From positions 62,001 to 126,000 of IMG/VR virus record IMGVR_UViG_3300035698_022838: a DNA stretch of 64,000 bases, one strand, 5' to 3'. The translations under genes and the position numbers were made by a program. Below, one piece after another: positions 19,727-28,260 of this stretch. This DNA comes from a virus. Under the pieces are notes generated by a model. The model ran no database searches. It was not told the origin of the DNA and saw only the letters and a list, made by a program, of their open reading frames with translations. Position 1 is the first letter of the stretch. Every line of letters begins with the position of its first letter.

Positions 19727-21457
19727 TTACCTATTTTGTGCTATTATTTTCTTTTTAGTATTTGAATTTAATTCATTCAAGAAATTCTTAGGATTAATTG
19801 AGGTAACAGAAATATTCAATGCAGACGGTCTACCATCTATAATTCCATCTACAAAATATGTATGGTTTCTGTCTGCCCAACCACCTCTCATGAGTATAAG
19901 TTCTCCTCTTCCTATGATAATGTCACCATATGAATCCAAGCCTATTTTTTTATTTAACTGTTTAGTGCTTACATTACTTAAATGATCAACAGTTTTGTGA
20001 TACCTTTCATTATCCTCTCCTATAAAATTGAATGAAACTGAATCTACGCCTTCTATACCTTCTATCAATGCAATAATATCAGATTTTGGTATTTTATCTC
20101 TTCTTTGATTAGCTAACATATAATCAGAGATAGAAGACCTAACTTTATCTTTAATTACCTCTGGATCATAACCTTCAAATGTAGACATTGATACATTACC
20201 GATGAATCTCTTAACCTCTGGTTCTATGATTTTTACAACAGTAGTTGCTATCATTTGGCCTGAATCCTCGATTAGGTTTAAAATGGATAGTTTTTGTGAT
20301 ATGCTGAGTAAAAAACTTTCTTCTGGTATGTCAAAATAGTCCTGGTTACTAGTAAGACCTATTGTTACATCAGGTACTAAGAAAATATAGATTACATTAT
20401 CATCATCTAAATATTCATCATCGAATGTTGAAAATGCTTGAATTTGTGAAAATATATTAAACTTATGTAGAAAAATCTCATAATTTTCAGCATTTACAAA
20501 AACAAAAGATCTACTCATTTTAGGAGCAACCAATTTTGTAACTTCTATTGGTTCAGCATCTGCTCCGAAAGATGGATCTAAAATTCCACCTACTGTAATA
20601 TAATTGTCTAAATTAACGACATTCCCAAATAAATCTGTACCACCATCTAAGAATTTGAAAGATAACGTAGTATCACCTCTAGATTGTATATTACCAGCAT
20701 ATCCAGAAGTTTGTAGATATTCAACTGCTATAACACTTCCAGCTTGAGGAATTTTACCAAAGTTTGAATTACCAAAATAAACATCAATACCCTCAGATAT
20801 TCCTGATTTAACTAGAAATCCTTCCTTATTTAATGGTATATCATATAAAGATTCATATTTATTCCATTTATTACCGTTTACATAAACATTAACATAGAAT
20901 TGATCTACTAATGCACCAGATTTAGATGGTACATTAAAACTTTGTAATGCTCTACCTGTACCAGTGAAATTAATTGTTACAAATGCACCTTGCGCAATTT
21001 TAAAGTTAAATGAACTTGCTCTAGTTAAAGGTATTTTTACGTTTGGTGAATTTAATATTAAAGAATATGGTAACCCGTTTTGCAAACATTGCATTCTAGT
21101 ATTGTCCTGTAGCATAATCGCTCCGCCCCCAATATCAGCCTCTTTTAAATTCCATTTAACAGAAACTTCTCCTTGTGCTGCCATACCTCTCCCTGGATCA
21201 TGGCCTGAAATTCTAGCTAAACTTTTTATTGAATGTGCTCTAGTAGCTTCGTTTATGTTTAATTCAGTTATCGAATCCTCTATAAAATAAAGGATAAGTT
21301 GGGATAGATTCTCAAGAACAAATAAAATCTGCCCCCATGCAGAAGATACTGTAAACACATTTCTTGATTGATTATACGTTCTTTGCAGAAACTCGTACGA
21401 ATCACTTAATAATCCTTGTATAAGGATATTATTCTTTTTAAAGATGTTGTTTGCCAT
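19727..21457 (-). CDS. Baseplate wedge protein gp6-like (576 aa)
   Basis: The N-terminal region (SSAWGQILFVLENLSQLILYF, in two parts, then EDSITELNINEATR and SIKSLARISGHDPGRGMAAQG) matches the conserved start of gp6-type wedge proteins of T4-like and larger myophages, which form the continuous ring of the baseplate inner wedge. The later part has the usual mixed domains ending in a Lys-rich tail. At 576 aa it is near the usual gp6 length. It lies directly downstream of the gp25-like gene (5 nt gap), the standard order for these partners. No oddities are seen. Confidence 0.85.
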   Translation of the reverse strand: MANNIFKKNNILIQGLLSDSYEFLQRTYNQSRNVFTVSSAWGQILFVLENLSQLILYFIEDSITELNINEATRAHSIKSLARISGHDPGRGMAAQGEVSVKWNLKEADIGGGAIMLQDNTRMQCLQNGLPYSLILNSPNVKIPLTRASSFNFKIAQGAFVTINFTGTGRALQSFNVPSKSGALVDQFYVNVYVNGNKWNKYESLYDIPLNKEGFLVKSGISEGIDVYFGNSNFGKIPQAGSVIAVEYLQTSGYAGNIQSRGDTTLSFKFLDGGTDLFGNVVNLDNYITVGGILDPSFGADAEPIEVTKLVAPKMSRSFVFVNAENYEIFLHKFNIFSQIQAFSTFDDEYLDDDNVIYIFLVPDVTIGLTSNQDYFDIPEESFLLSISQKLSILNLIEDSGQMIATTVVKIIEPEVKRFIGNVSMSTFEGYDPEVIKDKVRSSISDYMLANQRRDKIPKSDIIALIEGIEGVDSVSFNFIGEDNERYHKTVDHLSNVSTKQLNKKIGLDSYGDIIIGRGELILMRGGWADRNHTYFVDGIIDGRPSALNISVTSINPKNFLNELNSNTKKKIIAQNR

Positions 21458-21462
21458 TCTAT

Positions 21463-21834
21463 TTAACTTACTTTAATTGAAATTGCAGGTCCTGCATTTT
21501 CATTTTTTCTTAGAAAAAAATCTAATACAGCTATATCCCTATTTATACCCTGGTAGAAACTCAAATTGAAATACCCACCCAGCGTACCAAATAAGGGTAC
21601 ATATATCCGCAGATTTTTATATATTTCTGCTTTTAAACTTTCTTCCGAAAGATCTAAGGTAAATATCTTTTCTTCTAAACTCAGACCAAATTTAGGGTCG
21701 CCTAATACCTCACCTTTATTAGTAAGGAGTAGCATTTTTAATTGTCCTATACAAATCTCTACTGGATCTGTAACTTCAACAATGCCCTCTTTATAGTTTA
21801 TATCGTCTGGATCTCTATTATAAATCTCAACCAT
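21463..21834 (-). CDS. Baseplate wedge protein gp25-like (124 aa)
   Basis: The central segment LLLTNKGEVLGDPKFGLSLE and the following KIFTLDLSEESLKAEI are typical of GPW/gp25 proteins, the lysozyme-fold wedge component shared by contractile injection systems. I chose ATG 21834 (MVEIYNRDPDD). An in-frame TTG at 21855 would add seven residues, but it lies inside a hairpin and directly next to the promoter core. The mRNA leader carries a 7-bp inverted repeat whose last base is the A of the ATG. Length is normal for the family. Confidence 0.88.
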   Translation of the reverse strand: MVEIYNRDPDDINYKEGIVEVTDPVEICIGQLKMLLLTNKGEVLGDPKFGLSLEEKIFTLDLSEESLKAEIYKNLRIYVPLFGTLGGYFNLSFYQGINRDIAVLDFFLRKNENAGPAISIKVS

Positions 21835-21855
21835 TGGGAATTTTTTATTTCCCAA
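21834..21855 (-). promoter_or_regulatory. Leader hairpin overlapping the gp25-like start codon
   Basis: On the mRNA strand TTGGGAA and TTCCCAA pair across an 8-nt A-rich loop, and the 3' arm ends on the A of ATG 21834. It could hide the start from ribosomes, or be chance in A/T-rich DNA. Confidence 0.35.
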
Positions 21856-21863
21856 TATATATC
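21856..21863 (-). promoter_or_regulatory. Candidate late promoter core upstream of gp25-like gene
   Basis: Core GATATATA in context AAGGTAGATATATATTGG, 21 nt before ATG 21834, between the repeat-protein gene and the wedge operon. The same GGTAGATATATA occurs 48 nt further upstream before the repeat-protein gene. Confidence 0.55.
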
Positions 21864-21893
21864 TACCTTAAAAAGTACGGGAAATGTGAACAG

Positions 21894-22898
21894 TTAAAAC
21901 CCTAATTCATCTAAGTCAGATAATATATCTAGTTGTTCTTTATATTTTTCTGGAATTATTATATTCTTCCTAACTTCTTTAAAGTTTTCATCGTTCCAAA
22001 TTGACTTGAGCAACATAATGAATTTACCTGGTGTAATTTTTATTTGATGATTTATTTCGTTTATGATACGATGTCCAAATATCTTTAGAAAATTGGATTT
22101 CCAATTATCTATATTATCTTCTATATTATCTTTATCACTACTATGAAGATGTTCATATGGATTTATAAATACATCCAGTAAATCAGAAATACTTTGAACC
22201 CTGACGTTATACATATAAAATTCACCAATTGAGAATTCCGGCAGAAAATGATTGAATACATTATTTATATCTGACCCAAAAGATTCAGGAATTGCATCAA
22301 AATCTATACAATCGTTTATATCTGCATAAATGCGATAGCTTCCTCCAACCTTCTTTGGTCCACCAATTAAAGATATTTTATTACCTGTTGTTTTCATTTC
22401 AAAATTACCTAAGACATGTTCAGGTGCACCTTTGAAATTTTTACCATTAAATCCATCTATTTTATATGACCCTTTTGCATTTTTTCCCGGTACACGGGCT
22501 TCTTTCCCTATTCCTGTTACTATTTTTGGTCCACCAATTAAAGATTTTAATTCACTATTATCCATCTCAATTTCGAACGAACCAACATTATTTGGTGAAC
22601 CAATTAAAGATTCTAGGCTTTCTGTTACTAGAAGGACTAAAGCACCTTTTGTATATTTTGGTATACCATCTAGGTTAGGAACACTAGCATTGAAATATCC
22701 GCTTACATTTCCAAATTTTATTTTTTTTAAAGATTTTTGAGATAGGTTGTAATATGCAGGATCAAAATCTCCATCAATGTCGACTAATTCATTATTTAAT
22801 TTCCATGTACCCTTTATTCTTTTATTTAAGAATTTTTCTAAGGAAGGCTTTAATTGATAATTATTTTCTTCGTATAGGTTTATATGTTTCAATTTCAT
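21894..22898 (-). CDS. Leucine-rich-like repeat protein with CTS-like start, paralogue of the 37428-38324 gene (334 aa)
   Basis: Residues about 65-215 carry repeats around a core of Leu-x-Gly-x-Pro or Ile-Gly-Gly-Pro followed by V-x-G-x-F/Y (for example SLIGSPNNVGSFEIEM, SLIGGPKKVGGSYRIY, FKGAPEHVLGNFEM), the layout of short leucine-rich-like solenoids. The C-terminus (ITPGKFIMLLKSIWNDENF, later IIIPEKYKEQLDILSDL) is clearly homologous to that of the second repeat protein, so they are paralogues. The N-terminus MKLKHINLYEENNY resembles the capsid-targeting-type peptides seen elsewhere here. Function is unknown; protein binding is the usual role of such solenoids. It has its own promoter candidate and is divergent from a nuclease gene. 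Confidence 0.6.
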   Translation of the reverse strand: MKLKHINLYEENNYQLKPSLEKFLNKRIKGTWKLNNELVDIDGDFDPAYYNLSQKSLKKIKFGNVSGYFNASVPNLDGIPKYTKGALVLLVTESLESLIGSPNNVGSFEIEMDNSELKSLIGGPKIVTGIGKEARVPGKNAKGSYKIDGFNGKNFKGAPEHVLGNFEMKTTGNKISLIGGPKKVGGSYRIYADINDCIDFDAIPESFGSDINNVFNHFLPEFSIGEFYMYNVRVQSISDLLDVFINPYEHLHSSDKDNIEDNIDNWKSNFLKIFGHRIINEINHQIKITPGKFIMLLKSIWNDENFKEVRKNIIIPEKYKEQLDILSDLDELGF

Positions 22899-22903
22899 AT
22901 ATT

Positions 22904-22911
22904 ATATATCT
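22904..22911 (-). promoter_or_regulatory. Candidate late promoter core directly before the 334-aa repeat protein
   Basis: Core GATATATA in context AGGTAGATATATAATATATG, only 5 nt before ATG 22898. If real, the transcript would be nearly leaderless, unlike the other copies (19-32 nt). Confidence 0.35.
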
Positions 22912-22943
22912 ACCTAAAATGTGCGAAACATTAAAAAGAAAAT

Positions 22944-22951
22944 GATATATA
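22944..22951 (+). promoter_or_regulatory. Plus-strand GATATATA abutting the nuclease start codon
   Basis: Core GATATATA on the plus strand ends immediately before ATG 22952 (AATGATATATAATG). This is the only plus-strand copy next to a gene and could be chance or a leaderless start. Confidence 0.25.
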
Positions 22952-24259
22952 ATGAAAATACACCAAACTATGAAAGACCTATTAAAAGAGTTAAAGAACA
23001 AAAGAAAACAAGACAATAAAACATTTGGTCCGCTGTTAAATAAAATTAAACATAATAAAGAATGGACAGAATATATTAAACATAAGACCATATTTCTAGA
23101 TAATGTTTATGTTAATATTCCACTGGCGCAAAGATTTTATCATCTATGGTTTAGTATAGATAACATAGAAACTTGTTCTGTTTGTAAAAAACCATTGCAA
23201 TTTAACAAATATGGTAGGTTTTCGGTAGATAGAATTAAACTACATTCAAATTATATACAAACCTGTACTTCAGTTAAATGTTTAATAGAAACAGAGAAAT
23301 TAAAAGGAACTAGAACAGGAAAGGGTTATGCATCACTAATAATCAAAATATCAAAAAATGAAATGTTACATAAAGATATTATCAAAGAAACTGGGTTTCT
23401 AGATAAGTACTATAAAAACATATCAATTTCACAAAGGTTTTATCACATCTATTTTGGGATAGAATTAGAGAAATGTCCACATTGTAATGGATATAGGAAA
23501 TTTAGTTATAAGAATCAATTTTCAATAAACCAAACTGGACATAGAGAAACTAACTACCAAAAATCATGTGGAAATAAGGAATGTTCGATATTAGCAAATG
23601 TTGCATGTTCAAAGAATGGGCTAATTGAGAAACACGGGGTTGATAATATATGGGATATCCCTGGACACAGAGAAAATTTTGAAAAAACCATGATGGAAAA
23701 ATATGGAACTAAATATATGTTTGGAAGCAAACACTTTAAAGAGAAAACACTAGAAAAGATAGAAAAAGATTGGGATGGACTACACCCAACGAAACATAAA
23801 GAAGTACAGGATAAAAAGAAGGAAACTAATATAGAAATATATGGACACGGTTGTGCTTTACAAAACCCGGAAATATACGAAAAACATTTAAAATCATGTT
23901 ATAATTTCAAAAATTACACACTACCAAACGGGGAAATTATACAGATACAAGGCTATGAAAACCTTGCTTTGGATATAATTCTAGAAACTAAAATGACACA
24001 ACTAAAAGATATCATAGTTGATAATATAGAAATTAGGAAAACACTAGGAGATTTTAAATACACGTTAGACAAAAAGGAAAGAATATATTTCCCAGATATC
24101 TATTTAAAAAACCTAAATTTAATAATAGAGGTCAAATCGGAATACACATACCAAAATAAACTAGAAGAGAATATAAAGAAAAAAGAATCTGTTCTTAACA
24201 AAGGAATAAGCTTTGAATTTTGGATCCTTGATAAAGATTCAGATTTAGATAAAATATAA
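22952..24259 (+). CDS. Homing-endonuclease-like protein with duplicated zinc modules and PD-(D/E)xK-like C-terminus (435 aa)
   Basis: Two tandem copies of one module occur at about residues 58-113 and 160-213. Each starts with RFYH(L/I) and F(S/G)I, then CxxC (C75-C78; C175-C178), then a Phe-containing loop and a second Cys pair (C105/C110; C206/C211). This is a likely zinc ribbon pair. Next come the E-K-x-G-V/T segments EKHGVDNIW and EKYGTKYMF of the type found in phage and giant-virus homing-nuclease families. Near the C-terminus YFPDIYLKNLNLIIEVKSEY fits the D...ExK core of PD-(D/E)xK nucleases. The gene is isolated on the plus strand between two minus-strand structural blocks, as expected of a mobile nuclease gene. 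Activity is inferred. Confidence 0.7.
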   Translation: MKIHQTMKDLLKELKNKRKQDNKTFGPLLNKIKHNKEWTEYIKHKTIFLDNVYVNIPLAQRFYHLWFSIDNIETCSVCKKPLQFNKYGRFSVDRIKLHSNYIQTCTSVKCLIETEKLKGTRTGKGYASLIIKISKNEMLHKDIIKETGFLDKYYKNISISQRFYHIYFGIELEKCPHCNGYRKFSYKNQFSINQTGHRETNYQKSCGNKECSILANVACSKNGLIEKHGVDNIWDIPGHRENFEKTMMEKYGTKYMFGSKHFKEKTLEKIEKDWDGLHPTKHKEVQDKKKETNIEIYGHGCALQNPEIYEKHLKSCYNFKNYTLPNGEIIQIQGYENLALDIILETKMTQLKDIIVDNIEIRKTLGDFKYTLDKKERIYFPDIYLKNLNLIIEVKSEYTYQNKLEENIKKKESVLNKGISFEFWILDKDSDLDKI

Positions 24260-24283
24260 CGTAAGTACTTGATTATCAATGGT

Positions 24284-25060
24284 TTAATTCCATTGTAAAA
24301 AATACGAAGGACTATTTTCTGAATTTATCATGTCCATTACTTCCTGAAGCTCTCTTTCACCATCACTTCTAAGTTCAGCTGAATTGACTCTGATACCACC
24401 TGGGAGGTTGTAATCAAAGGCACTAAGTATTCTAGATAATGATATTTTTGCTTTTGCGTAGCAATATCTAACGAATAATTCATCATCATACAATTCATGT
24501 TCGTTAATAGCAACAAAACATCTAATAGCAACATCCATTCCTCCTGAGTCAATTCCATTATTAACTCCGCTAAGTCCAGATCTATTTGGATCTCTACCAA
24601 GTATGGTAAGTTTCTTGCTGTTCTTGTTCCATTTAAAAGCATATGTTTGTAATAAATATGCTTGTGCCAGATCAAAATATGAATACATAACTGTTCTATA
24701 CACAAGATTATCTCCGGTAAACGGAGACAGTAGCAATTCAGAGCCTAGTAATTTAGAGTCTCCAAAATCCCTATCTGGGTTACCAGAAATTCCCATACCA
24801 TTAACTTCTCTCACATCATATACAGTTACTATTTTATCAGGTAATTTAAGCTGTCTAGTATTTCTGAATAGTGGATTTGCAAATAAAGCATTACCTAATA
24901 TGAAAACTCTATCATCAACAGCATATTGATAATTATCATACATGAATAATTTAGCACGTTTTACTATACGGGCGATTTCCTCATCATTTAAGTTATAGGG
25001 AAGAGAACAACTTGCATTAAGTTCATCTTTTATTTCTTGCTCCAGTTCTTCGTATGTCAT
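24284..25060 (-). CDS. Probable virion structural protein of unknown role (258 aa)
   Basis: It starts MTYEELEQEIKDELN and has a helical N-terminal segment (DEEIARIVKRAKLFMYDNY), a central beta part with NPLFRNTRQLKLP, and a helical C-terminus (DELFVRYCYAKAKISLSRIL, then LPGGIRVNSAEL). This pattern is common among neck, head-tail joining or baseplate proteins of large phages, but I cannot assign one. The start overlaps the stop of the amidoligase-like gene by 1 nt (TAATG), so translation is probably coupled. The C-terminal codons form an imperfect hairpin with the region after the stop. Confidence 0.55.
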   Translation of the reverse strand: MTYEELEQEIKDELNASCSLPYNLNDEEIARIVKRAKLFMYDNYQYAVDDRVFILGNALFANPLFRNTRQLKLPDKIVTVYDVREVNGMGISGNPDRDFGDSKLLGSELLLSPFTGDNLVYRTVMYSYFDLAQAYLLQTYAFKWNKNSKKLTILGRDPNRSGLSGVNNGIDSGGMDVAIRCFVAINEHELYDDELFVRYCYAKAKISLSRILSAFDYNLPGGIRVNSAELRSDGERELQEVMDMINSENSPSYFLQWN

Positions 25061-26460
25061 TATTGATAATTTTGATTTTTAAACTTCATCTTAGATATCT
25101 TATTGTTAAGGTCTTTTAGCCTATTATCACTAATAAATCGAGATTGGCGTATCTCATTAAAACCTTTTACCTCTTCAGTCTCTTTACTAACTATAGCATT
25201 TCTACCAATATCAGCTTTCCTAATTACTCCACCTTTAATCTCGCAGTCGATCATCTTTTCTGGTGAATCAATATAACAAGATTCCAATAAATTAGTAAAT
25301 CCAGCTGACGTATCTTTTATTTTACTGTCATATATCTTATTCGAATTAACTACATCACAATTATCAATTTCAGAATTTTTAACATCACAACCATGTAAAT
25401 TACAATTACGTAAATGTGAATTTCTTATTTTGCAATCAACTAGATCTAAATCTTCTAATATAGTTGCATTCTTACATTTTGCACCCTTTAATTGGAATCT
25501 TCCTGTATTAGTATCATAATTAAAGAAAGCATATTTAACATTACCTTCAACAATGATATCAAAAACCTTTTCCCTAATAAAAGGGAAATAAGTTTTTATA
25601 TTTTCTTCGAATCCTTTTAAATCAACTAACAAATGAAAATCTGGGAAGTTTTCAAAGAAGGCTTCAGGATTGGAAAAGCTTCTAACAACTTTGCCGTAAT
25701 CTTTCATCATTTCTTTGAGTTTAGCTAAATCTTTTTGACTGTATTGTCTAGCCCCACTAAGAATATCATATAAGAAAAGTATCATATAATCAACAATTTC
25801 TCTTATCTGTGTAATTTTTTTTTGGTAATCTCTACCACCAAGATATCTTATTTCGATATACCCCTCAGGAACTTTGGTAAAATTAGCACCATAATATTTT
25901 TCATCTGGGATTTTAAATAGACGGCTGTCAATAGTAGATATATTCTCCAATACAGAAAATCTGTTTCTTGGTATAATTCTTTTAACCGATTTCGCATATA
26001 CATTATTTGTTCTGTTACCAAACTTTGAATATATTAATCCTTCATCAACTCCAAGTATAAACTTAAGTTTGTCAAGTTCCTCCATTCTTCCAATCTCTCT
26101 ATTGTCTTTATCGAAGCTTATAGAAAATTGAAATGCACATTTATCAGTAGTCCAACCATTTTTATCGATCCAGATTAATGTTTTTATTAATATTGGGATT
26201 GCTTCTACATATGGGATTGGACCAGTTATTAACTCATTCATTTTTCCACCACCAGAATAATCTGGTTCTAGCTTAAATGTATTTGGAGTAACTGGAACCT
26301 TTGAATGATATTTATCACTCAAAATGATTTTTTTGCCAAGTAATTTAGACAAAGAATCAACGATTCTTCCCCTTACCATATTAGAATAGAATTCAAATTC
26401 GAAGCCTATAACGCCAAAGGAAAGAACCTGTCTTTTATCAAAGTGTGTTTTTTTATTCAT
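25060..26460 (-). CDS. Amidoligase-like (COOH-NH2 ligase) protein with C-terminal pentapeptide-type repeats (466 aa)
   Basis: The N-terminal 280 residues resemble the glutamine-synthetase-fold amidoligases. The opening strand FGVIGFEFEF (E21, E23) fits their G-x-E-x-E motif, KLEPDYSGGGKMNELITGP (D67, S69, E76) fits the acidic second motif, and EGYIEIRYLGGRDYQKK fits the late E-x-R motif. This family is predicted to form amide bonds, often in cell-wall or protein modification. Residues about 330-440 form short repeats with the A/C-x-L/I-x-x spacing of pentapeptide beta-helices (LVDCKIRNSHLRNCNLHGCD). It overlaps the S1-type gene upstream by 8 nt and the next gene by 1 nt. Activity is unproven, and the usual His-x-His segment is replaced by CAFQFSISF. 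Confidence 0.5.
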   Translation of the reverse strand: MNKKTHFDKRQVLSFGVIGFEFEFYSNMVRGRIVDSLSKLLGKKIILSDKYHSKVPVTPNTFKLEPDYSGGGKMNELITGPIPYVEAIPILIKTLIWIDKNGWTTDKCAFQFSISFDKDNREIGRMEELDKLKFILGVDEGLIYSKFGNRTNNVYAKSVKRIIPRNRFSVLENISTIDSRLFKIPDEKYYGANFTKVPEGYIEIRYLGGRDYQKKITQIREIVDYMILFLYDILSGARQYSQKDLAKLKEMMKDYGKVVRSFSNPEAFFENFPDFHLLVDLKGFEENIKTYFPFIREKVFDIIVEGNVKYAFFNYDTNTGRFQLKGAKCKNATILEDLDLVDCKIRNSHLRNCNLHGCDVKNSEIDNCDVVNSNKIYDSKIKDTSAGFTNLLESCYIDSPEKMIDCEIKGGVIRKADIGRNAIVSKETEEVKGFNEIRQSRFISDNRLKDLNNKISKMKFKNQNYQ

Positions 26461-27622
26461 CTTCCGGTTGAGCGAAAATTTTTCCCATTATAGGATCAAC
26501 CTCATATATCAGAACCATTATGGAATCACCAGTCCTAAGGTTTTTATGCTCTTTACCAAGTTTACTAGCTGGTATAAGTGCTAATATTCCAAATGCATCT
26601 AGTTCTATAAGTGCACCATTTTTTCTCTTGTGTTTAACTGTAGCGCATAAAGGCTCGCTTACCCCTTCATCAACTTCAGTTTTCAACTGATAGAGTTTTA
26701 TAGTTTTCTCCATAGGCTCACCAAACGTACATGTAAGTCTATTATCTTCTTTAACCTCTTTAACATAAAATTCGATTTCGTCACCAGTAGTAAACCCAGA
26801 AACAACTTGTCCATCAAATTCAGTCTTATGTATTAATCCTGTATAGACATCTTCCCATTCGACAAAAACCCCGAAATCAGATGTTCCAGTAACATACCCT
26901 TTATATTTTTTAGTAAGATCTAATTCACTTATTTTCTGATCCATTATCTTACCTAAGTATTTTTTATATGAAACTACAAAAATATCCTTTTTAGGTACAT
27001 AACCGTCAATCATTACATATAGTTTTTTCCCAATGTATGATTCAAAATCTGTTATTTTATTAGCTGCTGCCAAAGAACCAGGTAAGAAACATTTGATTCC
27101 TTGCACATCTGCGATATAACCACCCCTATTTACACTCTCGATTGTTGCCTCATATGCTACAGATTCTTTTTGTATTTGTTCAAAGAACTCTAATCTTGTA
27201 CTCTGTATGAAACAATCAATAACAGAACCATAATAGGTTCCCATCGAATCTCTGGTAATTGCTTCAATATTAACACCAACATTTAATTCATTCCAGGTGA
27301 TGCCTAATTTTTCTGCATCTTTTCTTTCTTTTACCAGATCTATATAAACTGTTTGGCCAGAATCAGTTTGTGCCAAAGCTCTATTTTCAGAAAGTTGTGT
27401 CACTTTACATGTATATGATTGTCCATTTATAAGATCTTTGGAAAGTGTTATATTTTCCAAATTTCCACTATAAAGATCATATAGATCTTGGGCATATGGC
27501 TCAGTGCAATAAACTCTATCGCCATGCTGTGTTTCAATCTTTTCGTTTACACCAAATTTGTTGGTTATTCCACTCCAATCGAATTCTTCTAGTGTTACTG
27601 CGGTTTGATTTTCTTTATTCAT
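26453..27622 (-). CDS. S1-domain RNA-binding protein, ribosomal-protein-S1-like (389 aa)
   Basis: Four S1/OB-type units can be seen at about residues 66-142, 155-222, 238-302 and 322-388. The third is canonical: KKYKGYVTGTSDFGVFVEW followed by GLIHKTEF. The second (YEATIESVNRGGYIADVQG, then CFLPGSL and a Y-I-G-K-K turn) is like the ribosome-docking domains of bacterial S1, and the fourth (CATVKHKRKNGALIELD with ALIPASKLG) is also clear. An S1 mimic could help phage mRNAs, which lack Shine-Dalgarno sequences here, to reach the 30S subunit; that role is inference. The gene is first in a three-gene operon behind a promoter candidate at 27651-27658. It is shorter than a typical six-domain S1. Confidence 0.8.
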   Translation of the reverse strand: MNKENQTAVTLEEFDWSGITNKFGVNEKIETQHGDRVYCTEPYAQDLYDLYSGNLENITLSKDLINGQSYTCKVTQLSENRALAQTDSGQTVYIDLVKERKDAEKLGITWNELNVGVNIEAITRDSMGTYYGSVIDCFIQSTRLEFFEQIQKESVAYEATIESVNRGGYIADVQGIKCFLPGSLAAANKITDFESYIGKKLYVMIDGYVPKKDIFVVSYKKYLGKIMDQKISELDLTKKYKGYVTGTSDFGVFVEWEDVYTGLIHKTEFDGQVVSGFTTGDEIEFYVKEVKEDNRLTCTFGEPMEKTIKLYQLKTEVDEGVSEPLCATVKHKRKNGALIELDAFGILALIPASKLGKEHKNLRTGDSIMVLIYEVDPIMGKIFAQPEDE

Positions 27623-27650
27623 TATTTTTATATTAAAAGGTTAATCTTCT

Positions 27651-27658
27651 TATATATC
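27651..27658 (-). promoter_or_regulatory. Candidate late promoter core upstream of the S1-like gene
   Basis: Core GATATATA in context AATAGATATATAAGAAG, 28 nt before ATG 27622, in a 56-nt gap. Confidence 0.55.
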
Positions 27659-27678
27659 TATTCTGAAAAGTAGTTCAA

Positions 27679-28254
27679 TTAAGGAATTAGGTTAACTGTA
27701 TTTTTTATAGTATTTAATGCTTCACCAACATTAATCACACTATTAGGAAGTGGGAAAGAAATATTAATAGCAGCTTGGAGCATTTGCATAAAAACTTGTA
27801 TTAAATTATTTAGTATATTTAATAGTGAATTTTTTTTCTCTTTAAGTGAAAGAACTATAGATGCTGGATTTGGTACTACAACAGGAACTGCGATAACAGA
27901 TGGTAATAAATTCATGGGAGCTATCGTAGCAATCATTGCTTTTATTTGATCCATTCCTGATAATAGTGAAGAATATGAAAGCTTTATCGTAGCAATTTGT
28001 TCATCTATGAAAGTACGCCCGTGGGTTTTTAACGTTTTCTTTAATTCTTCACGTTTTTCTTCACGTTTTTTCTTCTTCTCTTCAGCAGAATCCTCAGAAT
28101 TCTCAGAATCCATAGAATCAAATAGTTCTTTAAATTTTGGATCACGTTCAAGCATCCCCTCTATAACTGTATCGGTATCTAGTCCTGGTATATTTACACC
28201 GCTGTCGCCGAGCTTTACTACCAAATCTTGCATTTCTTCTATCGTTGCTGCCAT
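27679..28254 (-). CDS. Baseplate-cluster protein of unknown function (191 aa)
   Basis: An acidic, highly charged helical segment (residues about 45-85, with EEKKKKREEKREELKKTL) precedes a hydrophobic C-terminal half (IATIAPMNLLPSVIAVPVVV; ILNNLIQVFMQMLQAAINI). It lies 6 nt after the spike gene. The split into a charged coiled coil and a hydrophobic helical region suggests a hub assembly or tape-measure-end chaperone, but I recognise no family. Confidence 0.55.
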   Translation of the reverse strand: MAATIEEMQDLVVKLGDSGVNIPGLDTDTVIEGMLERDPKFKELFDSMDSENSEDSAEEKKKKREEKREELKKTLKTHGRTFIDEQIATIKLSYSSLLSGMDQIKAMIATIAPMNLLPSVIAVPVVVPNPASIVLSLKEKKNSLLNILNNLIQVFMQMLQAAINISFPLPNSVINVGEALNTIKNTVNLIP

Positions 28255-28260
28255 TATATA

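Noticed and set aside
24278-24297. CAATGG/CCATTG hairpin near 24280 as a terminator of the nuclease gene
   Set aside because: The stem is short, includes codons of the convergent gene and has no T-run on the plus strand.
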